A DNA stretch of 27,680 bases, taken from positions 1-27,680 of the IMG/VR virus record IMGVR_UViG_3300040801_002160. The stretch is one strand, 5' to 3'. This document shows positions 14,510-23,688 of the stretch, piece after piece. Source of the DNA: a virus. Within the stretch, counting starts at the first letter, position 1, and each line of letters starts with the position of its first letter. Under the pieces are notes generated by a model, which saw only the letters and a list, made by a program, of their open reading frames with translations, had not been told where the DNA came from and searched no databases. The position numbers were made by a program, and so were the translations under genes.

Positions 14510-15225
14510 GCATCGTCTACGCTTGGCCTCCGGTCGGCAGCGCTGTCTACGAATGGACCGTGGAGGATCCCGTGTCCGTGTCGCGGTCGGCTCTGACCGG
14601 CCGGCGGTACGCCTCCGCTCACGCCCGCCGCAGACGGTTGGTGACATTAAGCGTTCCTGCCAGGCAGAAAGACGATTCCGGCTGGCGCTACATGGAGGCG
14701 ATGAAGCGCATTCTGCGTGGCGGCGCCAACTACGTTCGTCTTTGCGAGCGCCAGGTCTCCCGCCACGTCGCGGCGCAGGGGCGCGATCGCGGCCTGGCGT
14801 GGACGTCGGGCGGCGAGGATCTGGCATGGACCTCGGGCGCCGGGGCGCTTTCGTGGCGCTACGACCTGAGCTTTCCGGCGCTTCTGTCGGCGGTCGGCGC
14901 TGAGCCGGCGGTGAAACTTACCGGTCTGACGGCCGGCGTCCGGTACGCAGACGCAGGCGAGCGACTGGCGATCGGGGGCCATGTTCGCACGACCCTCGGC
15001 CCTATTGTGGGCGACGCGGCCGGCGCGTGCACGGTGCGTCTGGACGAGGCGTTTCCCGCCGGCGGTCAGGCAATCATCGGGGCGAGCGAGACCGGGATAT
15101 TCGAGGTTCTGGAAATGCCCCGCGCGGCGCGTCCTGTCGGGCAGGGCTACGGTTTCGACTGGAGCTTTCGCGAAGTGTTCGCCGACGAGATCGGGCTGCA
15201 TTCGGAGCGTGACCCATGGCGCTGA
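14506..15225 (+). CDS. Distal tail protein-like minor tail protein
   Basis: The 239-residue protein follows the tape measure gene with an ATGA overlap, the normal place of the distal tail (Dit) protein. It is beta-rich. It starts SIVYAWPPVGSAVYEWTVED, contains LVTLSVPARQKDDSGWRYME, and has a paired LAWTSG repeat in its middle (LAWTSGGEDLAWTSG). The last third holds AFPAGGQAIIGASETGIFEV. The family is not clear to me. It is not the DUF2460 protein that GTAs carry at this place. The role is assigned mainly from position. Confidence 0.6.
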   Translation: MSIVYAWPPVGSAVYEWTVEDPVSVSRSALTGRRYASAHARRRRLVTLSVPARQKDDSGWRYMEAMKRILRGGANYVRLCERQVSRHVAAQGRDRGLAWTSGGEDLAWTSGAGALSWRYDLSFPALLSAVGAEPAVKLTGLTAGVRYADAGERLAIGGHVRTTLGPIVGDAAGACTVRLDEAFPAGGQAIIGASETGIFEVLEMPRAARPVGQGYGFDWSFREVFADEIGLHSERDPWR

Positions 15226-15800
15226 CGCGGGGGCTCGATCCGGCTTTCGCTGCGGCGTTGCGCAGCGACGTGTTCCACCCGGTGACGCTTGTCGATCTCG
15301 ATTGGCCGGCGGGGCGCATTCGCGCTCATTCCGGCGCGGGCGTCATCGTCTGGGGCGGCCACGACTGGATGGGCGTCGGCGACTTCGGGTCGATCACGAC
15401 GCCGGCGGAGACGACGGGCGCAGCGGCCAACCGCGCGACGTTGACGCTGGTCGGGCTTCCGGCGGATGTGCTCGGCGAGGCGCTTGGTACGGCGCGCAAC
15501 AGACCGGCGACGATTTACGCCGGCGCCACGACCAGCGCGGGCGGCGCCGTGCTTGTCGGCGCGCCGGTAGACGTCTTCGCGGGCTATGTGGATGCGACGC
15601 GCTTCGTGCTGGAGCGCGAAGGGGCGGGCGTGACGCATGGCGTGCAGGTCGATCTCGGGTCGGGTCCAAGCGCGCGCGCCGCGGCGACGGTGCATCACTC
15701 CGCCGAGGATCAGGCGGCGAAGTTCCCCGGAGACACCGCGGGTCGGTGGCTGATCAATTCCGAGCGCCGGCAGGCTGCGATGCGCTGGCCGGAGACATGA
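15216..15800 (+). CDS. Minor tail / hub protein, DUF2163-like position
   Basis: The 194-residue protein starts at ATG 15216, overlapping its neighbour by ten bases. It begins LDPAFAAALRSDVFHPVTLV, then WPAGRIRAHSGAGVIVWGGH. TTPAETTGAAANRATLTLVG and FAGYVDATRFVLEREG follow, and it ends SAEDQAAKFPGDTAGRWLIN. This pattern recurs in tail proteins of alphaproteobacterial prophages at the site where GTAs have the DUF2163 hub protein. The closing DQ...FPGD motif is shared with that group. It is probably a baseplate hub protein. The match is by memory of pattern and not by alignment. Confidence 0.65.
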   Translation: MALTRGLDPAFAAALRSDVFHPVTLVDLDWPAGRIRAHSGAGVIVWGGHDWMGVGDFGSITTPAETTGAAANRATLTLVGLPADVLGEALGTARNRPATIYAGATTSAGGAVLVGAPVDVFAGYVDATRFVLEREGAGVTHGVQVDLGSGPSARAAATVHHSAEDQAAKFPGDTAGRWLINSERRQAAMRWPET

Positions 15801-16207
15801 GCATGAGGGGCATGGTCAGTGGCGCAGAGGCGTTCGCCGCCGCGCAGGATGCGATGCTGAAGCCGTGGTCGTGGGGGTCGGCGGATTGCTGTGCTGCGGC
15901 GTGCACCGCCTTCGCCGCCTTGCGTGGCGTCGATCCGATGGCGCCGCTGCGTGGCGTCTACGATGACAAGGCCGGCGCGCACGCCGCTATCGCGGCGCGT
16001 GGCGGGTGGCTGGCCATGTGCGCGGGCCTGGCGGCGTCGGCGGGCATGCGCGCGGTCGGGGGCTGTGCGCGGCCGGGCGATCTCGGGTTGACGGCGGATC
16101 GTGGCGGCGCGCGCGGGCTCGCGCTTTGCGTTGGCGGCGCGTGGGCGATCAAGAGTCCGCGCGGGCTGACATTGGTTTCGCAGGTGGTCGCGGCGTGGCG
16201 GCTCTGA
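15797..16207 (+). CDS. DUF6950 / NlpC-P60-like tail hydrolase
   Basis: The 136-residue protein starts at ATG 15797 (ATGA overlap). The N-terminal PWSWGSADCCAAACTAF has the W-x-W-G-x-x-D-C pattern of the DUF6950 and NlpC/P60 tail peptidases, with the first cysteine of the CC pair as nucleophile candidate. The segment PLRGVYDDKAGAHAAIAARG fits the same family. GCARPGDLGL resembles the domain's central part, but the histidine usual in NlpC/P60 is not obvious there. The role would be local peptidoglycan cleavage during DNA injection. The missing histidine leaves open a purely structural role. Confidence 0.7.
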   Translation: MSMRGMVSGAEAFAAAQDAMLKPWSWGSADCCAAACTAFAALRGVDPMAPLRGVYDDKAGAHAAIAARGGWLAMCAGLAASAGMRAVGGCARPGDLGLTADRGGARGLALCVGGAWAIKSPRGLTLVSQVVAAWRL

Positions 16208-18411
16208 TTCTGGCGTTCGCGCTGCTGGCGTCGCCGGCGGCCGCGGATCCCGTGTCGGTCGCCGCCGTCGTCATCACGGGCGCGACGGCGGGTGCGGCCG
16301 GAGCCGGGTTCACCCTGTTCGGCTCGACCATTGCGGCAAGCGTGGCGATCGCGGTCGCCGGCGCGGCGGCGACAGTGGGCCTCAACATCGCCTTTGCGCC
16401 AGGCCGGCCCAAACGTCCGCCGCTGATCCGCGATCTGGCGCGGGCGCAGTCCATCACGCCCTACCGCTACGCCTACGGGCGTGCGCGGGTGACCGGAACG
16501 CCGGCGCCCGCGCTTGTGTCCGGCTCGACGCTCTACATCTGCAGCCTTCTGAATTCGCGCCCCTCGTCCGGGCCGCTGACCGTCTGGCTGGACGATCGGG
16601 CGGTCGAGTGGGACAGCCAGGCCGGTCTGATCGACATGGCGGTGGGAGCCGCAGCGACGAACGCGCCATTCGCGGGCTACGTCAAGGGGTGGCTCGGCCT
16701 GGGGGGGCAGACGGAGTGCCCCCCCGAGATCGTCGCGGCGATCCCTGACGGGACCGATCCTGCCGACTGGTTCAAGGCGTCCGACGCGTGGCGCGGGCGC
16801 ACCGTCCTGTGGCTGAAACTGGAGGTCGGCCCGAACTCGGAGAGGCAGGACCGCTGGCCGTCGGCTCCGCCCGATGTCGAGGCCGACGGAGACTGGTCCT
16901 TCGTGTGGGACTGCAACGACCCAGGGCAGCATGCCGACGATCCGTCGTCATGGAGGTTCAGCGCCAACCGCGCGCTGTGCGTTCTGGATGCGTTGCGTAC
17001 AAATCCTGTGCGGCCGTATCCGATCGACCAGATCCGGCTGGACGATTTCCGCGACGCCGCCCGTTCCGACTCGGAACCGGTGGCGCTGGCCAACGGCGGG
17101 ACGGAGCCGCGTTATCGCGTCGGCGGCGTGATCGTGTGGAGCGGCGACGAGCTGGAGCGCCAAGTGACGCCGCTTGTCGAGGCGGGGGCGTCGGCCCTGA
17201 TCCGCGTCGGGGGGCGGCTCGGCATGACGCCGGGCGTCTGGACGCCGCCGGTGGCGACGATAGGCGATACGCTGGACGGCATGAGCTACGAGGTTTTGCG
17301 GCCGGGTCGCGATCTCGCAAGCACTGTTTCGGCGACCTACGTCTCGCCCGAACACGGTTGGTCGCAGGCGGCCTTGACGCCCTATGACGCACCTGGCGCG
17401 GTTGAGGCCGACGGTGAGCGCACGACGGTCGAAATCGACCTCGGCATGGTGACGAGCGCGACCCAAGCTCAGCGCATCCAGAAGATTACCGCCCTGCGTC
17501 AGCGCGCGCAGCGCCGGGTGACGCTGGTGGCGCCGCCCGAAGCCTTCGAGGCGGTGGCGGGGGCTACGGTCACCGTGACGTTGCCTTCACCCTACGACGC
17601 GGTCGATGGAAAATATCAGATCGTCGACATGCGCCCGCAGCTTCTGGACGCCGAGGACGGCGGCGTGGCGCTGCGCTGCGCTTTGGAGATGACCGAGCAT
17701 GTCGCCTCGGCCTACGACTGGACCATCGCCGACGAGCGACCGGTGACGCAGGGCGTCGCGGTGGATGTCAGCCGGACGGGGCCGGCGGCGCCAGGGCCGA
17801 TCACCGCGGTATCCGGCGCGGCGGCGGCGCTTGAGACCGGCAACGGGCAGACAGCGCGGATCGCCTACAGCTTCGCGCCATCGGTTTCAGCGTCGGTCGA
17901 GTTCTACGAGATCGAGCACCGTGTCTCCGGCGACGAGTGGGGCGCGACCACGGTTCTTGGAGCCGACATCCGAGACGTGGACGGCGACGTCTTCGGGGTC
18001 GTCTCACCCGTGACCGTCGGCGCTCTGTACGACATCCGGGCGAGGGCGCGAGGGCGCAGCCCGTCGGCCTGGGTGACCGTGAGCGGCGTCCAGGCCCTGG
18101 CGCCGAATTACGCGCTGACGTCCCCGACGAACGGGACGCCGGTTGGCGGGGCGGGCGAGATCGCGATCAGCGCGACGGCGCCGAACGATCCTGACTTTCG
18201 CGGGGTCGAGTTCTGGGGCGGCGACACCGTCGACATCGCGGATGCGCAGCGCATCGCGGGGCCGCTCTACGGACCCCCGGGCACGCTTTACGGCTACACG
18301 GAAACCGGGCTCGGGGCCGCCCAGACCCGCCGATACTGGAGCCGCAGCGTGGGCCCGTATGGCGCCGTCTCCGATTTCGCCGGACCCGTCACCGCGACGA
18401 CCGACCCCTAA
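16195..18411 (+). CDS. Tail tip / host-specificity (J-like) protein
   Basis: The 738-residue protein starts at GTG 16195, overlapping the previous stop. The first 20 residues (ALILAFALLASPAAADP) look like a signal peptide. They are followed by a Gly/Ala-rich hydrophobic stretch to about residue 70, common at the start of J-like tip proteins. Further on, RPKRPPLIRDLARAQSITPY and YRYAYGRARVTG form the conserved start of phage tip proteins. The centre is beta-rich (tip attachment domain), with VTLVAPPEAFEAVAGATVTV later. At least two fibronectin-III-like repeats cover about the last 220 residues (PGPITAVSGAAAALETGNGQ onwards). It would form the tail spike base that contacts the receptor. Confidence 0.82.
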   Translation: MAALILAFALLASPAAADPVSVAAVVITGATAGAAGAGFTLFGSTIAASVAIAVAGAAATVGLNIAFAPGRPKRPPLIRDLARAQSITPYRYAYGRARVTGTPAPALVSGSTLYICSLLNSRPSSGPLTVWLDDRAVEWDSQAGLIDMAVGAAATNAPFAGYVKGWLGLGGQTECPPEIVAAIPDGTDPADWFKASDAWRGRTVLWLKLEVGPNSERQDRWPSAPPDVEADGDWSFVWDCNDPGQHADDPSSWRFSANRALCVLDALRTNPVRPYPIDQIRLDDFRDAARSDSEPVALANGGTEPRYRVGGVIVWSGDELERQVTPLVEAGASALIRVGGRLGMTPGVWTPPVATIGDTLDGMSYEVLRPGRDLASTVSATYVSPEHGWSQAALTPYDAPGAVEADGERTTVEIDLGMVTSATQAQRIQKITALRQRAQRRVTLVAPPEAFEAVAGATVTVTLPSPYDAVDGKYQIVDMRPQLLDAEDGGVALRCALEMTEHVASAYDWTIADERPVTQGVAVDVSRTGPAAPGPITAVSGAAAALETGNGQTARIAYSFAPSVSASVEFYEIEHRVSGDEWGATTVLGADIRDVDGDVFGVVSPVTVGALYDIRARARGRSPSAWVTVSGVQALAPNYALTSPTNGTPVGGAGEIAISATAPNDPDFRGVEFWGGDTVDIADAQRIAGPLYGPPGTLYGYTETGLGAAQTRRYWSRSVGPYGAVSDFAGPVTATTDP

Positions 18412-18452
18412 ACCCGCCCGCCATCCCGTCCCGACCGCCCGCTGCGATCCGT

Positions 18453-18469
18453 CGCGGCGCGCGGCCGCG
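18453..18469 (+). other. GC hairpin between tip and esterase genes
   Basis: CGCGGC (18453-18458) and GCCGCG (18464-18469) flank a five-base loop in the 81-base gap before the esterase gene. No T-run follows, so its function is uncertain. The next gene's ribosome binding site (AGGAGA at about 18479) lies just after it. Confidence 0.3.
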
Positions 18470-18492
18470 TGCCGACAACAGGAGACCGACCC

Positions 18493-19947
18493 ATGCCGCC
18501 GACGATCAACATCACCGTCACCGAAGGCGTTGCGACGCGCGAGCAGCTGGAGACGACCGTCAACACGGCGTTGGCCACGCTGCAGACGCGCGCCGGGCCG
18601 GGTTACGACACCATCGCCGCCGCCGCGGCCGACACGATCGACGAGACCGTCAGCCATGTGACCGTCGATGGCGTGGAGTTCGCCCGCACGACCACGACGT
18701 ACCGGCTGGGCGGAACGTCGGACGGCGATCAATTCTCAAGCGCGGACGGCGCGAAGTGGGTGCGCGCCGACCTGATCGCGACGAACGACCGGCTGCCGAT
18801 CGTGGTGATCGCGACTGGTCAGAGCAACAGCCTGGGCGTAAGCGCCGGCAACGGCGGAGACATTGCGTCGCGCCCCGGCGTGTGGAGTTACGAGCGCCAT
18901 CCGACCGGCGACCAGACGACGGGCTGGAAACTAGGGTTCAAGAACTCGCCCGACTATCCGACCGGGCAGACCGGCAACCATTTTAGCTATCATTTCTGCG
19001 CTCGGCTCGCGCGGGCGACCAACCGGCCGGTTTGCCACATCCCGTATTCGATCGGCGGCCGGGATGTGGCGGAGTGGATCCCGGCGGGCGGCGGTTTGTC
19101 GGGGGCGACCGGCATCATGTGGGACAACCTGCGGAGCGCCTTCGCTCAAGCGCAGGGCGTCGCGCTGCCGTTCCGCAGCGATTCCGCGACTCTGGCATCG
19201 CTCGGCTTGACGACCGCCGACTACGTGCTGTGGCATCAGGGCGAGGCGAATTCCGACGGCGCTGCGCTCTACGGCGGGTCGGAGGGCGCGAACTTCACGC
19301 GCGATCTGCTGCGCGCCCTGCGGGCGATGGAGGCGCCGTCGTCGGCGTCCAGTTCGGCGGCGGCGCTGATCCGCGCCGATACGCCCATCGTCATGGGCGA
19401 GCTGCTGACGGGCGGCGCCAACAGCGACCGCAATCTCGAAATGCTGCAGCTGGCCAACGAGGTGACCAACCTGCGCTGGGCGCGCGTCGGCCACCTGCCG
19501 GCGGACGACGGCGTGCATTACGACGCCGAGCACATCGAGCGGATGGCCGATTATTACTGGGACGCGCTGCATCGAGAGGAGGGTGGCGGGTTCACGCTGA
19601 CGCTCGCCGCCGGTGGATTCTATCAGTTCCGCCCGTCGCACCTCGCCGGCGCCTACGCGGTGAGCGACGCCAACGGCTCCAGCCGTCTGCATTTCGGATT
19701 CGGCTACCGCGTCACCGCGTCCAGCCCGCAGATCAGCCCATGGAACGCCGAGCCCGGCGCCGATCTGATCGAATATAACGACAACGTCGACCTTTCCACG
19801 CTGGGCAACACGACCGACACGGCGCTCGGGCTCAGCGCGCGAAAGAACCGAATCCAGATCCGCAACCGGCGATCCGGTTCGCTGACGCTGCGGTTCGTGT
19901 CGCTGGTCCGACAGCCGCTGTCCAGCGCCAACCTCGTCGCCGACTAG
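18493..19947 (+). CDS. Phage tail SGNH esterase (sialate O-acetylesterase-like)
   Basis: The 484-residue protein starts at ATG 18493 with AGGAGA about eight bases upstream. The first 100 residues look like a tail-attachment domain (TRLG-type fibre repeat with YRLGGTSDGDQFSSADGAKW). The SGNH hydrolase domain follows. Block I is VVIATGQSNSLG with nucleophile S111. Block III-like WHQGEAN lies at 247-253. The catalytic Asp-His pair is in DDGVHYD (D339, H342). This set of motifs is the SASA family of sialate/acetylxylan esterases. The C-terminal 120 residues are beta-rich, probably for binding. It may strip acetyl groups from capsule or lipopolysaccharide during adsorption. Substrate is unknown. 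Confidence 0.85.
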   Translation: MPPTINITVTEGVATREQLETTVNTALATLQTRAGPGYDTIAAAAADTIDETVSHVTVDGVEFARTTTTYRLGGTSDGDQFSSADGAKWVRADLIATNDRLPIVVIATGQSNSLGVSAGNGGDIASRPGVWSYERHPTGDQTTGWKLGFKNSPDYPTGQTGNHFSYHFCARLARATNRPVCHIPYSIGGRDVAEWIPAGGGLSGATGIMWDNLRSAFAQAQGVALPFRSDSATLASLGLTTADYVLWHQGEANSDGAALYGGSEGANFTRDLLRALRAMEAPSSASSSAAALIRADTPIVMGELLTGGANSDRNLEMLQLANEVTNLRWARVGHLPADDGVHYDAEHIERMADYYWDALHREEGGGFTLTLAAGGFYQFRPSHLAGAYAVSDANGSSRLHFGFGYRVTASSPQISPWNAEPGADLIEYNDNVDLSTLGNTTDTALGLSARKNRIQIRNRRSGSLTLRFVSLVRQPLSSANLVAD

Positions 19948-19983
19948 ACGGCGGCAAAGACCTTCCCATCAGGAGTCATCGCC

Positions 19984-20028
19984 ATGACGCACCACGCCAC
20001 CGCGTGGCCTGCAGGGCTGCGCGCATGA
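19984..20028 (+). CDS. 14-codon leader ORF coupled to the spike gene
   Basis: ATG 19984 has the only good ribosome binding site of this gap (AGGAG at 19971-19975, eight bases upstream). It encodes MTHHATAWPAGLRA and stops at TGA 20026-20028, overlapping the ATG of the spike gene at 20025 (ATGA). It may be a leader peptide that delivers ribosomes to the spike gene. Alternatively it is the true N-terminus of the spike, separated by a one-base change. No function for the peptide is claimed. Confidence 0.4.
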   Translation: MTHHATAWPAGLRA

Positions 20029-23000
20029 TCGGCTTTGCACTGTCGTTCTGGCCGCTGAGCCCCGCCGACGCGCTCGCGTCGGTGATCGTTGGCGATGCCG
20101 TCGCGGCTGACGCGACGTCTCCCGTCACGCTGGACACCGGGTCGCTCGACGGCGGTTGGACCAGCGTCGAAACGCAGCCTTCTGGCGGCGTGCTCGCGAT
20201 CAGCGGGGGCGACCTGACATTCGACCCGGACGGCGATTTCGATGGGGTGGCGTCCAGCGGGAGCACCACGACCAGCGCCGTCGCGGTCCACAGCAACGGC
20301 TCGACCTACAATGTCCGCGTCACTGTCTCCGGCATCGACGCGCCGGTGCTGACCGAGGCGACGGTGCAGGCGGCTCTGGCGACGGCCGACGATCTGGCGG
20401 CGTACAGCGAGGACGTCTCGGGCGGGCTGGCCGGCGGCGCCGGGACGATTGTCTGGGGCGCGACGGGGCTGCCCTCGGGCGCGGCGATCAACAGCAGCAC
20501 GGGCGTCGTGACATGGAGCGCGCCGGTCGCCGGAGCCTACGACATCACAATCACCGCGACCGACGCGCGGGACGAAAGCGACAGCGTGGGTGTCAAGCTG
20601 TCCATCACCAGCACGCAGACCGAAAGCGCGAATTTCGCCCTTGGCGACGGCAACGCCACGAACCCGTCCATCGTTTCCGGCACCGGCTGGACGAACACGA
20701 ACACCGTGGCGACGACGACGCAGGAAACTCCGCTGGTCGGTTGTACGCCGGTGCTCATCACGACGGACGCGGGAAATGGGGTTGGTCGGCTGGAGCGCTG
20801 GCGGTCAGACCAGGTCGCCGCGGCGCAGGGCGACAGGTTCTATTGCTCCGTCGTGTTCGACCCCGCGACGACCGGTCTGGATCGCGTGGCGCTGTTTCCA
20901 GAGACCATCTCCGCCAACGGCGTTCTGCGGGTGCTGATCAAGCAGAACATCGCCAGCGGTACGCCGACTTTCACCATCACCCTGGACATTGGCGATGGCG
21001 ACACGCGGATGGACTGCATCGCCGCCGGCTTGGAGCGCATCTCCACCAATGTCGCGCGCATGTGGGCGATTGTGGAGGTCATCGGCGCGTCTGACGACGA
21101 GTTCGGGATCGGGGCCGGCACGAACACGGACGGTTCCTCGATCCGCATCTACCGCAATGACTATCACCGCCTCACCGTCCCGACCTTCGCGCTTGTAGAC
21201 GAGACGGCGACGACGCCTGGCCAGATCAGGCTACAGCCTGAGGCGAGCTGGCCTGGTTGGGGTATCGACGCTGCGCAGGTGCAGTATCGCCTGGACGGCG
21301 GCACGCCGGTGAACGTCGACTCCGCCGACGCCTTCGACGTCGACCTGGACGGCGTGAACACCTTCGAGGTCCGCGTGGTCTACACGGTCGCCGACTTGGA
21401 CACCGACGGCGTTGCGGTCGAAGACGACGCGACCACCATCGACACCGGATGGCGCGCGCAGTCGCTGTCGTTCACGGCAGACGAGCCGCTGAGCCCTGCG
21501 TCCGGCGGCGATTTCCAGATGCAGGCCAACCAGATCGGCTCGTTCCGCATCGACCCGGCCGACAACATCCACAGCATCGAGGGCGAGGCGTGGGTGACTT
21601 ACGTCGGCGACGATCCAGGCCCGCGCAATCCCGGCACCAACCGCAAGATCCTCACGTCTCCCGAGCGGCAGATCACCTTCGGCGGTTCGCTCAGCGGCGT
21701 GGCCGAAATCCTTCAGCTATACCGGCCGTCGCTCGACCTCGACCCCGGCGAGCATGAGGACGTGACCGTCACCTACCGCACAGCGGACGCGACGAGCACG
21801 GACAAGACCTATGACGTCCGTGTCGGGGCGTCTCAGCAGGTCGGCCGCAACCTCGCCAAAGACGTAACGCCCAGCGGCGGGGCCTACACGCTGATCGACG
21901 TCGCGCTGCGCGATCACGTCTACGAGCTATCGTTCGACGTCACCGGGACCGCCGGAACCGTCACGCCCTCGCTGGGCGGCGTCGCAGGAAAAACCGTCTC
22001 GCGCGTCGGCGTGACGGCGCTGGACTACATCCGCGCTCCTGCGAACACCACGGCGTTGAGCTTCGCATTTACCGGCGATGCGGGCGTCAGCAACGTCCGG
22101 TGCCGGCGCGTCATCACCTCGGACGGAGACGCGGCGGGCATCCGCAGGATCGAAGCCGCCCTCGTCGACGGCGACCTGCGGTTCTGGATCAAGCCGGAGC
22201 CGGCCAGCCGCCCGGAAGACGCGACGCCGGCGCTCGGCACCTGGACCAAGTACGGCGGAACCGCAGCGTCGCCGCTCGTCATCAATCCGACCGACGACGC
22301 CAGCGAGTTCGACGACGCCAACAACGGCAGGTGGCAGCAGACCGCCGGGGCCAACGACGTCAACCACAACTGGTTCTTTGAGTGGTTCGAGGTAACCGGC
22401 CCCGGCCAGATGGTGCGCAAAAACGGCTACAACCAAGTGCTTCTTCGCGATGGCAAGGTGTTCGGCCCTGGCGACAACGCCAACGATGAGGCCACGTCCG
22501 TCCTAACCGTCTGGAACGACGGCAAGGCCGGCGGCACTGCAGCGCGGGTCTACGACTGCGAGTTCTCGGGCGGCGGCGACCTGTTGGACAACTCCGAAGT
22601 CGTCAACATGGACGTCAACAGTACCGGCAGCGACGCCGGCTGGGACGACATCAACGAGCAGCACTGCGCGATGATCAACTGCGACAGTTACGGCTGGCCG
22701 GACTGTTCTGTCGATGCGAAATCGAATTTCCACGCGATGGCTTGCACGTTCGGCCGCGTCGGCGTCGATGATGATCGGCACCTTCGCGCGTGGCGCTCGC
22801 CGCACGTCGTCAGCAGGTTCAACTTCCCGACCAATGGCGTAAACAACGACGAAGACAAGACGCCGAACCACGTTCTTAACCTCAGCAATCAGCTGGGCAT
22901 GATCGGCCTCCACATGACGAGCTACATCGACGGAGCGCCGGTCTACGATACCGCCGACATCGCAGTTTCCGCCAGCGTCGGCAGGTTCGGCTTCGACGGC

Positions 23001-23261
23001 GACGAAGAACAGGTTATCGTCTGGAAGACGATCCCGAAAATGCTTGACGAGGCACGCTTTCGTGCAACCGACTTCGACGTCGAGATCAGCGCCGACGGCA
23101 CGAACTGGTCGACGCTGACGGGTCTGGGCCTCGGGACGGGCGACCCCTGGGGCGTCCTGCGCCGCACGGTCGAGAACGTGAGCCCGACGCCGACGCACAT
23201 CCGCGCCCGCGCGCGCTACGGCGCCAAGGTCGGCGCGTGGTCGACGCTGACGATCAGTTGA
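20025..23261 (+). CDS. Giant tail spike / fibre with Ig-like and beta-helix-like regions
   Basis: This 1078-residue, highly polar protein carries the signs of a receptor-binding or depolymerase spike. Residues about 105-200 form an Ig-like (He_PIG/cadherin-like) domain with GAAINSSTGVVTWSAPVAGA and YDITITATDARDES. A jelly-roll-like carbohydrate-binding section (about 205-385) and several beta sandwich segments follow. From about 780 the sequence shows short regular strands rich in N, D and G (VLLRDGKVFGPGDNAND, then VYDCEFSGGGDL, MINCDSYGWPDC and ACTFGRVGVDDD). These suggest a right-handed parallel beta-helix such as in polysaccharide lyases. No catalytic residues can be assigned by eye. ATG 20025 is chosen; GTG 20004 in frame is an alternative. 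Length far exceeds ordinary fibres. Confidence 0.75.
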   Translation: MIGFALSFWPLSPADALASVIVGDAVAADATSPVTLDTGSLDGGWTSVETQPSGGVLAISGGDLTFDPDGDFDGVASSGSTTTSAVAVHSNGSTYNVRVTVSGIDAPVLTEATVQAALATADDLAAYSEDVSGGLAGGAGTIVWGATGLPSGAAINSSTGVVTWSAPVAGAYDITITATDARDESDSVGVKLSITSTQTESANFALGDGNATNPSIVSGTGWTNTNTVATTTQETPLVGCTPVLITTDAGNGVGRLERWRSDQVAAAQGDRFYCSVVFDPATTGLDRVALFPETISANGVLRVLIKQNIASGTPTFTITLDIGDGDTRMDCIAAGLERISTNVARMWAIVEVIGASDDEFGIGAGTNTDGSSIRIYRNDYHRLTVPTFALVDETATTPGQIRLQPEASWPGWGIDAAQVQYRLDGGTPVNVDSADAFDVDLDGVNTFEVRVVYTVADLDTDGVAVEDDATTIDTGWRAQSLSFTADEPLSPASGGDFQMQANQIGSFRIDPADNIHSIEGEAWVTYVGDDPGPRNPGTNRKILTSPERQITFGGSLSGVAEILQLYRPSLDLDPGEHEDVTVTYRTADATSTDKTYDVRVGASQQVGRNLAKDVTPSGGAYTLIDVALRDHVYELSFDVTGTAGTVTPSLGGVAGKTVSRVGVTALDYIRAPANTTALSFAFTGDAGVSNVRCRRVITSDGDAAGIRRIEAALVDGDLRFWIKPEPASRPEDATPALGTWTKYGGTAASPLVINPTDDASEFDDANNGRWQQTAGANDVNHNWFFEWFEVTGPGQMVRKNGYNQVLLRDGKVFGPGDNANDEATSVLTVWNDGKAGGTAARVYDCEFSGGGDLLDNSEVVNMDVNSTGSDAGWDDINEQHCAMINCDSYGWPDCSVDAKSNFHAMACTFGRVGVDDDRHLRAWRSPHVVSRFNFPTNGVNNDEDKTPNHVLNLSNQLGMIGLHMTSYIDGAPVYDTADIAVSASVGRFGFDGDEEQVIVWKTIPKMLDEARFRATDFDVEISADGTNWSTLTGLGLGTGDPWGVLRRTVENVSPTPTHIRARARYGAKVGAWSTLTIS

Positions 23262-23262
23262 T

Positions 23263-23688
23263 ATGCTGGATCGCATCATTCAGCGGCTGTCGAAGCGCCC
23301 GGCGGAATGGTTTCTCGCCGCGCTCGACGCGTACCTGGGCGTCTGGCTCCTGCGGCCTGCGGCCTCCATGGACGCGCCGGCGTTCGCGGCCATGACCGAT
23401 CTCATGACGGAGGACACATGGGGGAGCGTGCTTTTGCTCAGCAGCGCTGTGCAGTTTGCCGCGCTCTGGGTCAATGGCGGTCGTGGATGGACGCCATACG
23501 CGCGGTGCGCCGCCCATATGACGGGTTTCGCAATTTTCTGGATTGGAGCATGGGCGTTTTACGTGGTGGATAAGGATACGTCGGGGGTGCCGATTTGGGG
23601 CGCCCTTGCGGTAGCGCATCTTCTGGCGGCGTGCGGGGCTGTTGCCCAACTACACTATCGCCGGTTGACGCGCCGTGACGTTCTCTGA
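23263..23688 (+). CDS. Four-helix membrane protein (possible lysis or superinfection role)
   Basis: This 141-residue protein starts at ATG 23263, right after the spike stop. Four hydrophobic helices are visible: WFLAALDAYLGVWLL, WGSVLLLSSAVQFAALWV, MTGFAIFWIGAWAFYVV and VPIWGALAVAHLLAACGAVA. Short charged loops and a basic C-terminal end (HYRRLTRRDVL) complete it. It lies between receptor genes and the lysis genes. A holin or accessory lysis role is possible, as is a small host-surface membrane protein. No family was recognised. Confidence 0.6.
   Translation: MLDRIIQRLSKRPAEWFLAALDAYLGVWLLRPAASMDAPAFAAMTDLMTEDTWGSVLLLSSAVQFAALWVNGGRGWTPYARCAAHMTGFAIFWIGAWAFYVVDKDTSGVPIWGALAVAHLLAACGAVAQLHYRRLTRRDVL

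Noticed and set aside
23606-23620. ops-like GCGGTAGCG element, the RfaH target
   Set aside because: It lies inside the four-helix membrane gene, far from any operon leader, so it is probably coincidental.
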